Assembly (NCBI RefSeq): GCF_007558725.1
Contig: NZ_VLPL01000002.1
Coordinates: forward strand, 310,001 to 374,000
Source of the DNA: Fluviicola chungangensis
GTDB lineage: Bacteria > Bacteroidota > Bacteroidia > Flavobacteriales_D > Crocinitomicaceae
Direction: 5' to 3'
Length of the DNA stretch: 64,000 nucleotides
The position numbers and the translations under genes are program-made. The notes under the pieces are model-generated. The model saw nothing but the letters and a program-made list of their open reading frames with translations. It made no database searches and was not told the origin of the DNA. This document shows, piece after piece, positions 48,434 to 58,595 of the stretch (position 1 is its first letter; every line of letters begins with the position of its first letter).

Positions 48434-50482
48434 TTGAAAATAATAACCTGGATATTATTCATTGGAATCAGTTCTGTATTGCTAAGTCAGGAAATGGACT
48501 CAGTAAGATCTCCTGTTTTTTCTATAGGAAGGACAGATATTGATATAGGTGCAAATGCAGGCGTTCAATCCAATTTTTCAGACAAAAGAGGAAGAATGAA
48601 CCACTTTATGGAGGTTTCATCTTCATTCATATTTAAAGGTATTCCATTGACTTTCCAGGGAAGACTTTCGGATGAGAAATACATTTCAGGAAAACCTACT
48701 TATTTCAGATTGAGTTACGACGCGCTTGCAAAGTACCGGATGCGAAAAGCGGAGTTGGAAGGCGAGATTGGGGAGTTAAATACCGGGATCGGGGACATTA
48801 ACCAGGATATTTATGCCATGGAGGGAAAGATCAGCTACCTGGCCTTCCTGATCGAACAATACCAATTGCTGAAGCAACAAAACAAACTGAAGATCCCGAA
48901 TGGGTTGAAAAACCCCGAATTGCCGGATGGCAAGATTCCTGACATCACCGGTAAAATACCGGATACCAAGCTTCCTGATTTAAATGTCCCGGAGAGAAAT
49001 AAAATTGATTTTGAACATTTAAACCTCGATTCGATCAATCTGAAAATTTCAGCCTATAAAGGAACAATTGATAAATGGACTGCGAAAAAAGACAGCCTGC
49101 AGGAACTCAAAGATCTGAAACTAAACGATCTGAACGCGCTCAACTTAAAAAGACCCAATGGTTTTTTGGATGGGATCAAACGTTTTGATGTGGGGCTCAC
49201 TTCGCTTTCAGGTGGAAAAATGTCCAATAGCAGTGTACCGATTCAGGGAGTCCGTGTAAAAGGCACTTATCGGAACTATTTTTACGATGTGGCTGCCGGA
49301 CTCACAGTTCCCAATAAGTTGTTCTCCAATTCGGTGGTTGACCAATACCTGAACAATTCGCAGAACGTATTTAATATGAACCAGTTCTTTACAGTTAATA
49401 CCGCTCGTTTTGTTAGTTCTGCAATAATCGGGTACGGGAACGAAGAGCGAAATTCCGTTTCAATAGAGAATTACTACAACGGTAGAGATTTACAAAGTAT
49501 CCTGAAAAAGGTAAAACAGGTAACAAACAACACAACGAATGTCAGCTTTACGCTTTCACCTTTAGCATCCGGAAGGTTGTTGATTTCGGGAAGTGTTGGT
49601 CAGACCATCCCGCTCGGAGATTCCGTTTCACGCAATTATTCCAGTCGCCTGGCTGCAACCACGAAAGTAAAATACCGCTTCAGACGGGGAAATACACAAA
49701 TCTACGGACAAGTAAAACGCATTGGAGTGAACTACGACGGTTTCTCTCAGGGAATGTACAATTCCGGGTTTTTGCATCATGAATATGGGTTCCAAACCAA
49801 ATTGTTCAAGCACCTGACCATTTCGGGGAAATATACCGGTGATTGCTTCGATGCAAATTCAAAAGGGAGAGGATTGATTACAAACGGCATCCATATCGAT
49901 GTACAGGAAAGTATCATTAAAAACCTCTTGCTTTTCGCAGGTTATTCATTGATCAATGCACGAGGGAATGATTCCATTACCTATGGGAACAATACCTTGT
50001 ATCGGGGTGGATTCGTCTATCAGAGGAAGTTCAAAAAAAGCAAATTTACCCTTTCAGGCAATAGTACTTATTCACACGTAAACGGTGTGGATTCTGCCAT
50101 CAGTATGACAAATGTGATCCTGAAATCTGAAATAGCACACCGGTACCTGTTCTATGGAGTGACTGCCAATTACCAGAATTTTCAAGGGATGAAGTTGATT
50201 TACGGTTCCAACATTATTATTTCACCGGAGTTGGGTGCCAGTTATAAAGGCATTAAGTTTTCATCCGCATTCAATTACCTGACAAGTGAGCAATTCTCCC
50301 GGCAATACGGTTTTTCATTCACCTTAAGTGCCTCTCCGGGCAAACATCTTACCTGGTATCTGACCGGAAGAAGATGGCTGCCGACAGATGCATTAAATTT
50401 TATAACCCCTGATGTCGACTACCCGATTCGTCCGTGGTTCTGGGAGTTACGATTAAAAATTCACTTAAATGTTCTAAAATGA
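48434..50482 (+). CDS. Outer-membrane beta-barrel protein with coiled coil and IPD/LPD-repeat linker
   Basis: 682 residues from TTG 48434; signal peptide WILFIGISSVLLSQ. About residues 95-240 are charged helix (YRMRKAELEGEIGELNTGIGD and KISAYKGTIDKWTAKKDSLQELK), interrupted by a Pro-rich linker of repeated (K)(I/L)PD units, about residues 155-185. From about 245 to the end it alternates as in a large outer-membrane barrel (RGGFVYQRKFKKSKFTLSG, SFTLSASPGKHLTWYLTGRRW), ending with WFWELRLKIHLNVLK. It is the first gene of the operon and may form the export or anchoring pore for the RHS-like proteins; this is inference. Confidence 0.6.
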   Translation: MKIITWILFIGISSVLLSQEMDSVRSPVFSIGRTDIDIGANAGVQSNFSDKRGRMNHFMEVSSSFIFKGIPLTFQGRLSDEKYISGKPTYFRLSYDALAKYRMRKAELEGEIGELNTGIGDINQDIYAMEGKISYLAFLIEQYQLLKQQNKLKIPNGLKNPELPDGKIPDITGKIPDTKLPDLNVPERNKIDFEHLNLDSINLKISAYKGTIDKWTAKKDSLQELKDLKLNDLNALNLKRPNGFLDGIKRFDVGLTSLSGGKMSNSSVPIQGVRVKGTYRNYFYDVAAGLTVPNKLFSNSVVDQYLNNSQNVFNMNQFFTVNTARFVSSAIIGYGNEERNSVSIENYYNGRDLQSILKKVKQVTNNTTNVSFTLSPLASGRLLISGSVGQTIPLGDSVSRNYSSRLAATTKVKYRFRRGNTQIYGQVKRIGVNYDGFSQGMYNSGFLHHEYGFQTKLFKHLTISGKYTGDCFDANSKGRGLITNGIHIDVQESIIKNLLLFAGYSLINARGNDSITYGNNTLYRGGFVYQRKFKKSKFTLSGNSTYSHVNGVDSAISMTNVILKSEIAHRYLFYGVTANYQNFQGMKLIYGSNIIISPELGASYKGIKFSSAFNYLTSEQFSRQYGFSFTLSASPGKHLTWYLTGRRWLPTDALNFITPDVDYPIRPWFWELRLKIHLNVLK

Positions 50483-51225
50483 AATTAACGCGCTATTTAC
50501 TGATTATAACCCTGTTTGGATTCACAGCTGCATTTGCTCAGCAAAGTGTTTTCCCTGTTACGCTTTCCAATCCGATGGATTACGATACCATTATAGAGAC
50601 TGAACCGAATTTCATTTGGCAGACCAATATTACAGCTCTTCAAACGGATCCGCGTTATTCGCAACGTTATGTTTTATGCGAATTGGAAGAAAATCAGTTA
50701 AAAGGAGAAGCAATAGCACTGAATACCCCCATCCTGGTTTTGGATGATTACCAAAACACCATGCATTCCTACTCATCAAGCGCAACACCGCTGGAAGAAG
50801 GGCATACCTATGTTTGGCAGGTTTCCATTTTGTTCAATAGCCTGATTGTGGATCAGTCGGAACCTTATCAGTTCACGATCTTCAAGCCGAAGGAGCCACT
50901 ACCTGTTTTTTATCCGGTTCATCATCAAAATGACGGACAGGTTTACCAGGTAGTAGACAATAAAATCGGATTGGTAACAGATGAATTGGGTAATCTGAAA
51001 TTGAATATTCAGATTAATTCCGGGGGACGAAAATTTAAAACGGTTTTACTCAAGGAAGTCATTTCCGGAAAAGTTCAGGATGATAAAGAAATAAGTGAAA
51101 ACGCGAATGGTAAACGATTTTTTATTTTGGATCTAAAAGACTTGGATTTAGAGGCCGGTTTTTATACTGTTCAATGGCAACCGATTGGACGGGAATCATT
51201 TACTTTTAATTTCAAAATACAATGA
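50479..51225 (+). CDS. Hypothetical secreted protein of the RHS-like operon
   Basis: 248 residues from ATG 50479, overlapping the barrel gene by ATGA. Signal peptide YLLIITLFGFTAAFAQ. The mature part is all beta in character; the first half (IETEPNFIWQTN, EEGHTYVWQVSILFNSL, QSEPYQFTIFKP) resembles a fibronectin/Ig-like module, and the second half (GLVTDELGNLKLNIQIN, FYTVQWQPIGRESFTFNFKIQ) a further beta domain. Not recognised. It overlaps the lipoprotein gene by ATGA. Confidence 0.6.
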   Translation: MKLTRYLLIITLFGFTAAFAQQSVFPVTLSNPMDYDTIIETEPNFIWQTNITALQTDPRYSQRYVLCELEENQLKGEAIALNTPILVLDDYQNTMHSYSSSATPLEEGHTYVWQVSILFNSLIVDQSEPYQFTIFKPKEPLPVFYPVHHQNDGQVYQVVDNKIGLVTDELGNLKLNIQINSGGRKFKTVLLKEVISGKVQDDKEISENANGKRFFILDLKDLDLEAGFYTVQWQPIGRESFTFNFKIQ

Positions 51226-51851
51226 CACGAGCTTTTAGAATCGTTTTTGCATTATTGGTGATGATATTATTTCTTGGAATGAGTTGTTCATCCATGAAAA
51301 GGATGCCTTCAATGACACCTGGAGAGTACTTAAAATGGTATGTTTCGACAGACAATAAATCCTTTTCCCAGGACACGATAAATGACTTGGTTTTTAAAAT
51401 CAAATTCTTGCCAAGAGAAATAAATATTGCAAGATGTGCACTGGATCATTGTGAACCGAAAGAAATCCTTTTGGAAGAATTGAAGAGGGATGTGGCGGTT
51501 ACAAGCTTTATGTTCGAAGTAAAAGCATTAAGGGGTGGAAAAGAAGATCTTTTCTTTCCTCAATCGGGGATGAATAGTACTGATAAAGCACTGTATTTGT
51601 CCGGTGGAATCAAAAAGGAGCTTTTTGCCTTTTCCTCGGGTCAGGACACTATTTTTTGTAATTCAGTCATATACGAACCCTCTATTCCCGGGTATATCAG
51701 GATTTTAGTTGATTTTGATAACCCGGCCCATCAACCGATTAAACGTATTGTATTTAATGACCATTCACTTAGTATGGTTCCGGTAGAATTTCAATTTTTA
51801 CCGGCGGCCAACTCAAATTTTCCCACTCTGAATCTCAAAAATTATGAATAA
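51222..51851 (+). CDS. Hypothetical lipoprotein of the RHS-like operon
   Basis: 209 residues. The signal ends with a lipobox LGMSC, so Cys22 is likely lipidated. The mature part is probably a beta-rich globular domain with two further Cys (ARCALDHCEP). No family recognised. It is coupled at both ends: ATGA overlap upstream and an 8-bp overlap with the giant gene downstream. The position suggests an accessory that works with the RHS-like protein at the outer membrane. Confidence 0.62.
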   Translation: MTRAFRIVFALLVMILFLGMSCSSMKRMPSMTPGEYLKWYVSTDNKSFSQDTINDLVFKIKFLPREINIARCALDHCEPKEILLEELKRDVAVTSFMFEVKALRGGKEDLFFPQSGMNSTDKALYLSGGIKKELFAFSSGQDTIFCNSVIYEPSIPGYIRILVDFDNPAHQPIKRIVFNDHSLSMVPVEFQFLPAANSNFPTLNLKNYE

Positions 51852-54800
51852 GAACAAATTCTCAACAGGACAAGGATCATTAACATGGCTACTTTTGGCT
51901 ATTTTCCTTTGGAGTACCTTTCAACCTGCTATGGTTTATGCCGGAGGACCTACCCAGCCTGAAGTCAATTCATTTACACCGGTCGGGGTCTCCGACATGG
52001 TAGATCCGTTTACGGGTGATTTTTCCTACAATATTCCATTGATGGACGTTGAAGGATATCCGATTAATATCGCTTATAATTCGGGAGTTACAATGGACCA
52101 GGAAGCGTCTTGGGTTGGTTTGGGATGGAACCTCAATGTAGGTGCTGTAACAAGAAATCTGCGTGGTGTTCCGGATGATTTTAATGGGGACCAGGTAAAA
52201 ACGGAATACAGTGTGAAGCCTATGATCAACATGGGTCTGGATGCTGGTTTGACTGTCGAAATTGCAGGTTTCAAAATTCCGAAAGTGAATGCAAAGGATT
52301 CCAAAGGAGGCTTGAAAGTAGGAGTAGGTTTGACTTACAATAACTACAATGGTTTTGGGACAAGTATCAGCGTTGGTCCTTCATTTGACTTGGGTAAGTT
52401 TATGGGAGCACGTGCTACTGCAGGATTTTCTTTGTCAGGAAGCGATGAGAACGGAGCCTCTGTTGCGCCAAGTGCAAGTTTGAGTTATAAATCTTCAAAT
52501 ATTGATAGAGATGTTTCACGCAGTGCAACTATTGGAACGGCATTTAATTCACGTGCAGGACTACAGTCATTATCTTATGGATTTAGTGCAACGAAACAGA
52601 ATTATTCTGTTACAAGAAAGAAAAATCTTGAAGGGAAAACGGTGGTAACGGGACAATATAAAGATGATGAAGGAAGTTATGGATCAAAAGGAGGGGGAAG
52701 CTTTGATCTTGGATTGAATCAATACATGCCAAGGTCACGACACCCTATGTGGGGTGCCGGGGTTTCCTTCAATGTAAATCTTGCGGGTAGTTTTTTCTTT
52801 ACGGATGCCCAAGGAAATATTGGGGTACGTTTCTCCAAGAATTGGATCCCGGATGAATCAAAAACATTAAACACGAGATCTTACGGTTATTTGTACCAGG
52901 AAAACGGTCAGAATAATGAATCCGCACAATTAGACTTCAACCGGGATAATGATATTCCTTTCTCACAGTATACGCCATTTTTAGCTTCTACTTATCAGAC
53001 CTATGATATTTTCTCCGTAAGTGCCCAGGGAACAGGCGGAAGTTTCAGACCTATGCGTAATGACGTAGGATTTGTTCATGATCCTTCCACTTTTTCATTG
53101 GATATCAGTGGGAATGGAGGATTGGAATTAGGATTCGGTAATCTTACGGATATTGGAATTGATATTCAGATTCCTGTTACCACAACCAGGAGCGGTACGT
53201 GGGAAGATGGGAACCAGGCGATTTCACAATTGAAATATGCCTATAATTCTCCCAATAAGATTGCCAATAATTTCTACTTCATTGAAGCAAATGAAAAAGC
53301 GGTAGTTCAGGATGAACTAATGACTACCCAATTTTCCGGTGATGCAGCAGAGCGCATTGAATTAGGAGGTTCTGCCATCTCTCCGAAATTAAGAGGTTCC
53401 CTGGTTCAGTCAAGTGGAGCTAATGGGATTCAGAGAAACGTTAAAAGCAAAAGGGAATTGACGAATAATCAATTCTATTTCCTGACTCGCAAAGAAGTGG
53501 AAGATGACATGGGATTACTTCCTATTAATTCATCGATCTATAATCCGAGCAGTAAATCACATATTGCAGAAGTCACTCAATTAGGAACAGACGGAAGACG
53601 CTATGTCTTTGCGCTCCCTGCTTACAGCAAACTTCAAAAAGAAGCAACTTTTGCAGTTGGTACCGGAATGTATGGGTCGGGCGGTCTTACGTATGCAAAT
53701 GACTATTCGGGGATCATAGATTGTGGAAGCAATTTTTCAACCCTGGCGAGTATGAGTAATAAAGAAGGGATTGACAATTATTACAGTGCCACAGAAACTC
53801 CGGCTTATGCTCACTCTTTCATGCTTTCTGCAGTTTTGAGTGATGATTACATCGATTCTGATGGTGATAAAGGCCCTACTCCAAATGATTTGGGTTCTTA
53901 TGTGAGTTTTGAATATTCAGAACCAAAAACAAACAAATGGAGAAGTCCTATTCAAGCAAATACTGCTTTCTATAACGAGGGATTGCGCAGTGATCCTACG
54001 GATGACAAGGCAAGTTACTCTTATGGAGAAAAAGACCTCTATTATATCAAGAAAATTACGACTAAAAACTTTGTAGCTGTTTTTGAAACGGAACCTCGGA
54101 AAGACGGGCGCGGTGCAGCAGGACCAGCCGGAGGACTTGCAGCGGATGATGCCAATGCTATGATGGCTCTGAAAAGCATTACACTGTATGTTCGCAAAGA
54201 ATTTGAGGATCATCCGTCTACGGCTGTACCCGTACAAAAGGTGGAATTTGATTATTCGTATGAGTTATGTCCAAATTATCCCGGGAATCATGAAACATCC
54301 GGGCCAAAAGGAAAACTTACCCTAACAAAAATTAAGTTTTCATACCAGAACTCTAAAAAAATGAATTACCGCAGTTATCGTTTTAAATACGGTGAAAATG
54401 AGAGAAATCCGCCGTATGCCATCAAGGGTTCTGACAGATGGGGAACTTATAAACCATCTCCTATCGGATCTGATGAGGCGACAAGCGGAGCTTTGAGTAA
54501 TGGCGATTTCCCATATGCAGAGCAGGATGCGGCTGCGGCAGATTTGAATGCTGCTGCATGGGGCCTAACAAAAATTTATCTGCCCTCGGGAGGAGAGATC
54601 GAAGTGGATTACGAATCCGATGATTATGCGTATGTACAGCACCTTAAAGCCGCTAAAATGTTCAAGATAGTTGGTGTGGTGCGTGGAAGTACTGCTTTTC
54701 CTGGAACTGCGAATGAAGCATTTGAAATGCAAAGTATCTCATCTTCAGCAGATGAAAATGCAGGACTAATATTTAAGTTGGAGAATCCAACCGATGATGT

Positions 54801-57558
54801 GTACAAATACGCCAAGCCTGGTGATCAACTCTATTACCGGGCGCTTGTAGAATTGAATCCGGACGGATCGAATGTAAAGGAAAAGACAGAGTATATTTCC
54901 GGTTATGGAAAAGTTGAATCTATCACGCCTTTTCCTATAGGAAACACCTATTATGGCTATGCTCAGATAAGATTTTCTGCTGAGAAACTGAAAACAACAG
55001 ATCTGGTCGCTTCCTATAATACGATCACTAAACAGGCGATCCTTTTCGGAAGAACACAATTATCCCGTACAATCAGTAATAAACCCGGGTTTATGCCACC
55101 GAACGATGCTCCTGCAGGAGAACAGGCAATTACAGACCTGGCAAATTCCATGATCAATGCAATCAGCAGTTTTAAGGAATTGGTGACCGGACCGAATAAA
55201 GCCATTTATGATCTGGATAAAGGGACGAATATCATTACCAATAAATCCTGGGTTCGCATGAATTGCCCGTCAGGGAGAAAGTTTGGAGGTGGAAGCCGTG
55301 TGAGCGAAATCCGTATCAAAGATAATTGGGACAATATGGGTGGAGCTTATGGAAGTATGTATGGCCAGCACTTTGAGTATACACTGGCAGATGGTGTAAC
55401 CTCTTCAGGAGTGGCATCTTATGAGCCGCAGTTGGGTGGTGATGAAAATCCATGGCATCGTGTGATCCAGGATTATGTAAGCCAAAAGAGACGTCTGGCA
55501 ATGGATGATAAAACATACTACGAAGCTCCGTTGATGGAATCACAATTCCCTAGTCCGTCTATTGGTTATTCACGCGTAACGATTTCAGATCTGCCTCATG
55601 CTGGTGTAACCCGCACTGCAACAGGAAAAGTGGTAAAGGAATTTTACACAGCTAAGGATTTTCCAACGATTGTGAATTCCACACACATCGATGTGCTGCC
55701 TAAAAACAGCATATTTCCAATCATTCCGAAATACCAGTATTTAACGGCTAACCAGGGATTCAGTATTGAGTTGAATGACATGCATGGAAAACCATCTAAA
55801 GAAAGTGTGTATGCACAAGGTCAAAGTGAACCACTTTCTACCGTGGAATACATTTATCAGAAGAAAAGCCTTGGTTTGGACGGAAAGGAAAATTTCCAAT
55901 TATCCAATGAGGTGAAGGTGATTAATCCGGATGGGACTTTGTCTAACAAGACACTTGGAGTAAGATACGACGCCGTTGCGGATTTCAACGAGAGTAAAAC
56001 CGTTTCCAACGTTGGAAAGATCAATATCAATACCAATAGTTTGGTTTTAAGTTTGTTTTTTGCTGTAATTCCTCCTGTTTACCCGGGATATGATCGTACA
56101 ACGAATCGTTTCAGAAGTGCGACTTTCAATAAAACGATCCAGAAGTTTGGTATTTTGGAGAAAACTATTGCAAACCAGGATGGAAGTATTGTTGAGACCA
56201 ATAACCTGGCTTATGATTCCAAAACAGGTGAGGTATTGGTTACTCAAACGACTACCAATTTTAATGATAAAGTTTATTCACTGAACTATCCTGCATACTG
56301 GAAGTATTCATCCTTCGGACAAGCATCTACGAATATTCTCTACAGTTATTCGGCGGGTTCTATCAGTTCGAACGGATTTGTGACGATTCCGATGTCGTTG
56401 AATCATTTCACTGAAGGAGATGAAGTTTACGTCAAATTTGGTTCTTCTGCCGAAAGAGGCTGGGTATTGTCAAAAACTGACGCCGGAATCAAATTGATTG
56501 ATGAAGCAGGAGACCCAATAACAGGTGGTGCTGCTACTATTAAAGTGGTTCGTTCCGGTTACCGGAATAAACAAAGTACGTCGATGGCCAGTATGACTAG
56601 TTTGGATAATCCCTTAGCGGGAATCGGTTCAAACCAATTCTCAAATGTGCTCAATGCCGGAGCTGTGGAATTTGGTGAAAACTGGAGGACTTATTGTAAT
56701 TGTTTCGCGGAAGGTTCTGCAGCTTCTTCAAATCCATATATCCTTGGACGAAAAGGAAATTGGAGACCACAGCGTTCTTACACGCACTTGACAGGAAGAA
56801 CCCAGTCAAATTACGATGGGAACACGAATATACGTAAAGACGGTGTTTTCACAAGTTATGCTCCGTTTTATAAATTAAACCAGGGGAAATGGGATAAGAA
56901 CCAACTCAACTGGACCTTTGTTTCCGAGGTGACGGAGTTCTCTCCAAACGGGCAAATCCTGGAGACGCGTGATGCTCTTGGACGTTCATCGTCTACTTTG
57001 TTTGGTTTCAATGGTAACCTGACAACTGCGGTTGCGGCCAATTCAAGAGGTCAGCAGATCGCTACCGGAAGCTTTGAAGACTACAATTACACGAATTGTA
57101 TGGAAGAGGGGTATTTCAGCAAAGTGAAGGTTGGAGGAACCATGCAAAATATCGGATCAGGTTCAATTTCTACGGATTATTCACATACGGGAAAAAATAG
57201 TATCAAAGTTACTCAGTCTACACCGGTAACTTTTGAGAATTCGATCCCTGAATGTTTTGCGGCAACAGGTTGTTTTCTTACTCTTGAAACTCCGTCAAAT
57301 AATAAATTTACTATTTCTCAACTATTAACTAATCCTCCTTATCAGGTTGAATTTGAACTATTGGGAGGAACAGGGGATGCTTATTTATCCGGTCCAAATG
57401 AGGTTACATTTGCGTTGAGCAAGACTTCTTTGTCAAATGCAATGATTATTACCGTAACTGACTCCAAAGGTTGTAAAGCTGCAATGAAAATTACCGTTGT
57501 TCCAGGAGTGGGCCGCGAGAATCAATATGCTTACGAAAATATCCAATTCCAATATTAA
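51844..57558 (+). CDS. Giant secreted RHS-like protein
   Basis: 1904 residues. The signal peptide ends near MVYAGG. The start of the mature protein, PVGVSDMVDPFTGDFSYNIP, IAYNSGVTMDQEASWVGLGWNLNVGAVTRN and LRGVPDDF, is the N-terminal region seen in many Bacteroidota RHS/YD-type proteins. The bulk is beta-rich and repetitive in character. A clear RHS-like unit lies at about residues 1699-1722 (FSPNGQILETRDALGRS, then STLFGFNGN). No RHS core (DPxG) and no toxin domain are visible; the last 100 residues form an Ig-like domain (FELLGGTGDAYLSGPNEVTF). The module that normally follows is encoded by the next gene, so the protein may be a split RHS polypeptide. Confidence 0.72.
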   Translation: MNKNKFSTGQGSLTWLLLAIFLWSTFQPAMVYAGGPTQPEVNSFTPVGVSDMVDPFTGDFSYNIPLMDVEGYPINIAYNSGVTMDQEASWVGLGWNLNVGAVTRNLRGVPDDFNGDQVKTEYSVKPMINMGLDAGLTVEIAGFKIPKVNAKDSKGGLKVGVGLTYNNYNGFGTSISVGPSFDLGKFMGARATAGFSLSGSDENGASVAPSASLSYKSSNIDRDVSRSATIGTAFNSRAGLQSLSYGFSATKQNYSVTRKKNLEGKTVVTGQYKDDEGSYGSKGGGSFDLGLNQYMPRSRHPMWGAGVSFNVNLAGSFFFTDAQGNIGVRFSKNWIPDESKTLNTRSYGYLYQENGQNNESAQLDFNRDNDIPFSQYTPFLASTYQTYDIFSVSAQGTGGSFRPMRNDVGFVHDPSTFSLDISGNGGLELGFGNLTDIGIDIQIPVTTTRSGTWEDGNQAISQLKYAYNSPNKIANNFYFIEANEKAVVQDELMTTQFSGDAAERIELGGSAISPKLRGSLVQSSGANGIQRNVKSKRELTNNQFYFLTRKEVEDDMGLLPINSSIYNPSSKSHIAEVTQLGTDGRRYVFALPAYSKLQKEATFAVGTGMYGSGGLTYANDYSGIIDCGSNFSTLASMSNKEGIDNYYSATETPAYAHSFMLSAVLSDDYIDSDGDKGPTPNDLGSYVSFEYSEPKTNKWRSPIQANTAFYNEGLRSDPTDDKASYSYGEKDLYYIKKITTKNFVAVFETEPRKDGRGAAGPAGGLAADDANAMMALKSITLYVRKEFEDHPSTAVPVQKVEFDYSYELCPNYPGNHETSGPKGKLTLTKIKFSYQNSKKMNYRSYRFKYGENERNPPYAIKGSDRWGTYKPSPIGSDEATSGALSNGDFPYAEQDAAAADLNAAAWGLTKIYLPSGGEIEVDYESDDYAYVQHLKAAKMFKIVGVVRGSTAFPGTANEAFEMQSISSSADENAGLIFKLENPTDDVYKYAKPGDQLYYRALVELNPDGSNVKEKTEYISGYGKVESITPFPIGNTYYGYAQIRFSAEKLKTTDLVASYNTITKQAILFGRTQLSRTISNKPGFMPPNDAPAGEQAITDLANSMINAISSFKELVTGPNKAIYDLDKGTNIITNKSWVRMNCPSGRKFGGGSRVSEIRIKDNWDNMGGAYGSMYGQHFEYTLADGVTSSGVASYEPQLGGDENPWHRVIQDYVSQKRRLAMDDKTYYEAPLMESQFPSPSIGYSRVTISDLPHAGVTRTATGKVVKEFYTAKDFPTIVNSTHIDVLPKNSIFPIIPKYQYLTANQGFSIELNDMHGKPSKESVYAQGQSEPLSTVEYIYQKKSLGLDGKENFQLSNEVKVINPDGTLSNKTLGVRYDAVADFNESKTVSNVGKININTNSLVLSLFFAVIPPVYPGYDRTTNRFRSATFNKTIQKFGILEKTIANQDGSIVETNNLAYDSKTGEVLVTQTTTNFNDKVYSLNYPAYWKYSSFGQASTNILYSYSAGSISSNGFVTIPMSLNHFTEGDEVYVKFGSSAERGWVLSKTDAGIKLIDEAGDPITGGAATIKVVRSGYRNKQSTSMASMTSLDNPLAGIGSNQFSNVLNAGAVEFGENWRTYCNCFAEGSAASSNPYILGRKGNWRPQRSYTHLTGRTQSNYDGNTNIRKDGVFTSYAPFYKLNQGKWDKNQLNWTFVSEVTEFSPNGQILETRDALGRSSSTLFGFNGNLTTAVAANSRGQQIATGSFEDYNYTNCMEEGYFSKVKVGGTMQNIGSGSISTDYSHTGKNSIKVTQSTPVTFENSIPECFAATGCFLTLETPSNNKFTISQLLTNPPYQVEFELLGGTGDAYLSGPNEVTFALSKTSLSNAMIITVTDSKGCKAAMKITVVPGVGRENQYAYENIQFQY

Positions 57559-57568
57559 GAAGTATGCT

Positions 57569-58594
57569 ATGAAAACAATCAGATTAATACTAATTATCAG
57601 TTTGCTTTTGTCCGTTTTTACGACAAATTCGCAAACATATTTCCATAATTATTCGGTGAATGAACCCTTATCGATTTGTGGAAAAACCAGTGTTTTTGAA
57701 GGACTTTTTGATAATGCCAATGATTTTGAGTGTGTAGGAGGACAATCGAAAATGTATTGTTCTTTTTCCCCTGCTCAAAATCATATGTTAGGAACTTCGT
57801 TGACTTTAAAGTATTCGATTGAAGACCCTTCAAGTGGCTTGGCGAATATTAATTCCTCGTATAAAATTTATGGTCCTTTCGGTTTTTATGGAGCACCTGC
57901 CGAAGATTTTGCTGTGCTAATCTCAAATGGAACCGCACCAATTTTGGAAACAGGAGTTTCTACAACGGGTATTCGAACATTTAATGGGCTAATCCTGGCA
58001 GATCACTTTTATGTGGTAGAAATTGTTGCAAATACCTGCTATGGAAGATTAGTTGTTGAAACTCAAACAGCGGATTTCCCTTGTTCGAGTAAGAAAGTAG
58101 TTTGTACAGACTGTATTCCAAAATTCCAACCGGTGGAAGATCAATATGTGGTTTCTGCCTGGGTTCGTGAGGTGAAAAACAGCGGAAACTCCAATGCAGC
58201 AATCAATTATACCAGCCAGTTGAAACTGACTTCGGGAGCTTTAACTCCGGTCATACTTACTCCATCCGGGCAAATCATAGACGGATGGCAGCGCATTGAA
58301 GGGGTGATTACAACCAATAATGTCGGAAACCTGAAAATGGAGTTGATTGTGACTGATAATACGATTACCGTCTATTACGATGATATTCGGGTTTTCCCTT
58401 ACGACGGTTCCATGATTACTTACGTCTACGATCCGGTAACTCTCAGGCTGGCAGCCGAACTGGATGAACGGAACTATGCAAAGATCTATGAATACGATGA
58501 AGAAGGAAAACTGATTCGTGTAAAGAAAGAAACTGAAAAGGGAATTATGACTATTCAGGAAAATCGTGAAAACTCTTCTAAAGAACAAGAATAA
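57569..58594 (+). CDS. Secreted protein with jelly-roll and YD-repeat tail, split RHS partner
   Basis: 341 residues from ATG 57569, 10 bp after the giant gene; signal peptide LILIISLLLSVFTTNSQ. Residues about 200-290 (QYVVSAWVREVKNSGNSN, GWQRIEGVITTNN, ITVYYDDIRVFPYDGSMI) look like a carbohydrate-binding-type jelly roll. It ends with one YD-type unit (YVYDPVTLRLAAELDERNYA, YEYDEEGKLIRVKKETEKG). In related large proteins these elements follow directly after the RHS-like region in one chain. A separate signal peptide shows it is exported on its own. An apparent gene fission or a normal two-gene design are both possible. Confidence 0.66.
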   Translation: MKTIRLILIISLLLSVFTTNSQTYFHNYSVNEPLSICGKTSVFEGLFDNANDFECVGGQSKMYCSFSPAQNHMLGTSLTLKYSIEDPSSGLANINSSYKIYGPFGFYGAPAEDFAVLISNGTAPILETGVSTTGIRTFNGLILADHFYVVEIVANTCYGRLVVETQTADFPCSSKKVVCTDCIPKFQPVEDQYVVSAWVREVKNSGNSNAAINYTSQLKLTSGALTPVILTPSGQIIDGWQRIEGVITTNNVGNLKMELIVTDNTITVYYDDIRVFPYDGSMITYVYDPVTLRLAAELDERNYAKIYEYDEEGKLIRVKKETEKGIMTIQENRENSSKEQE

Positions 58595-58595
58595 T

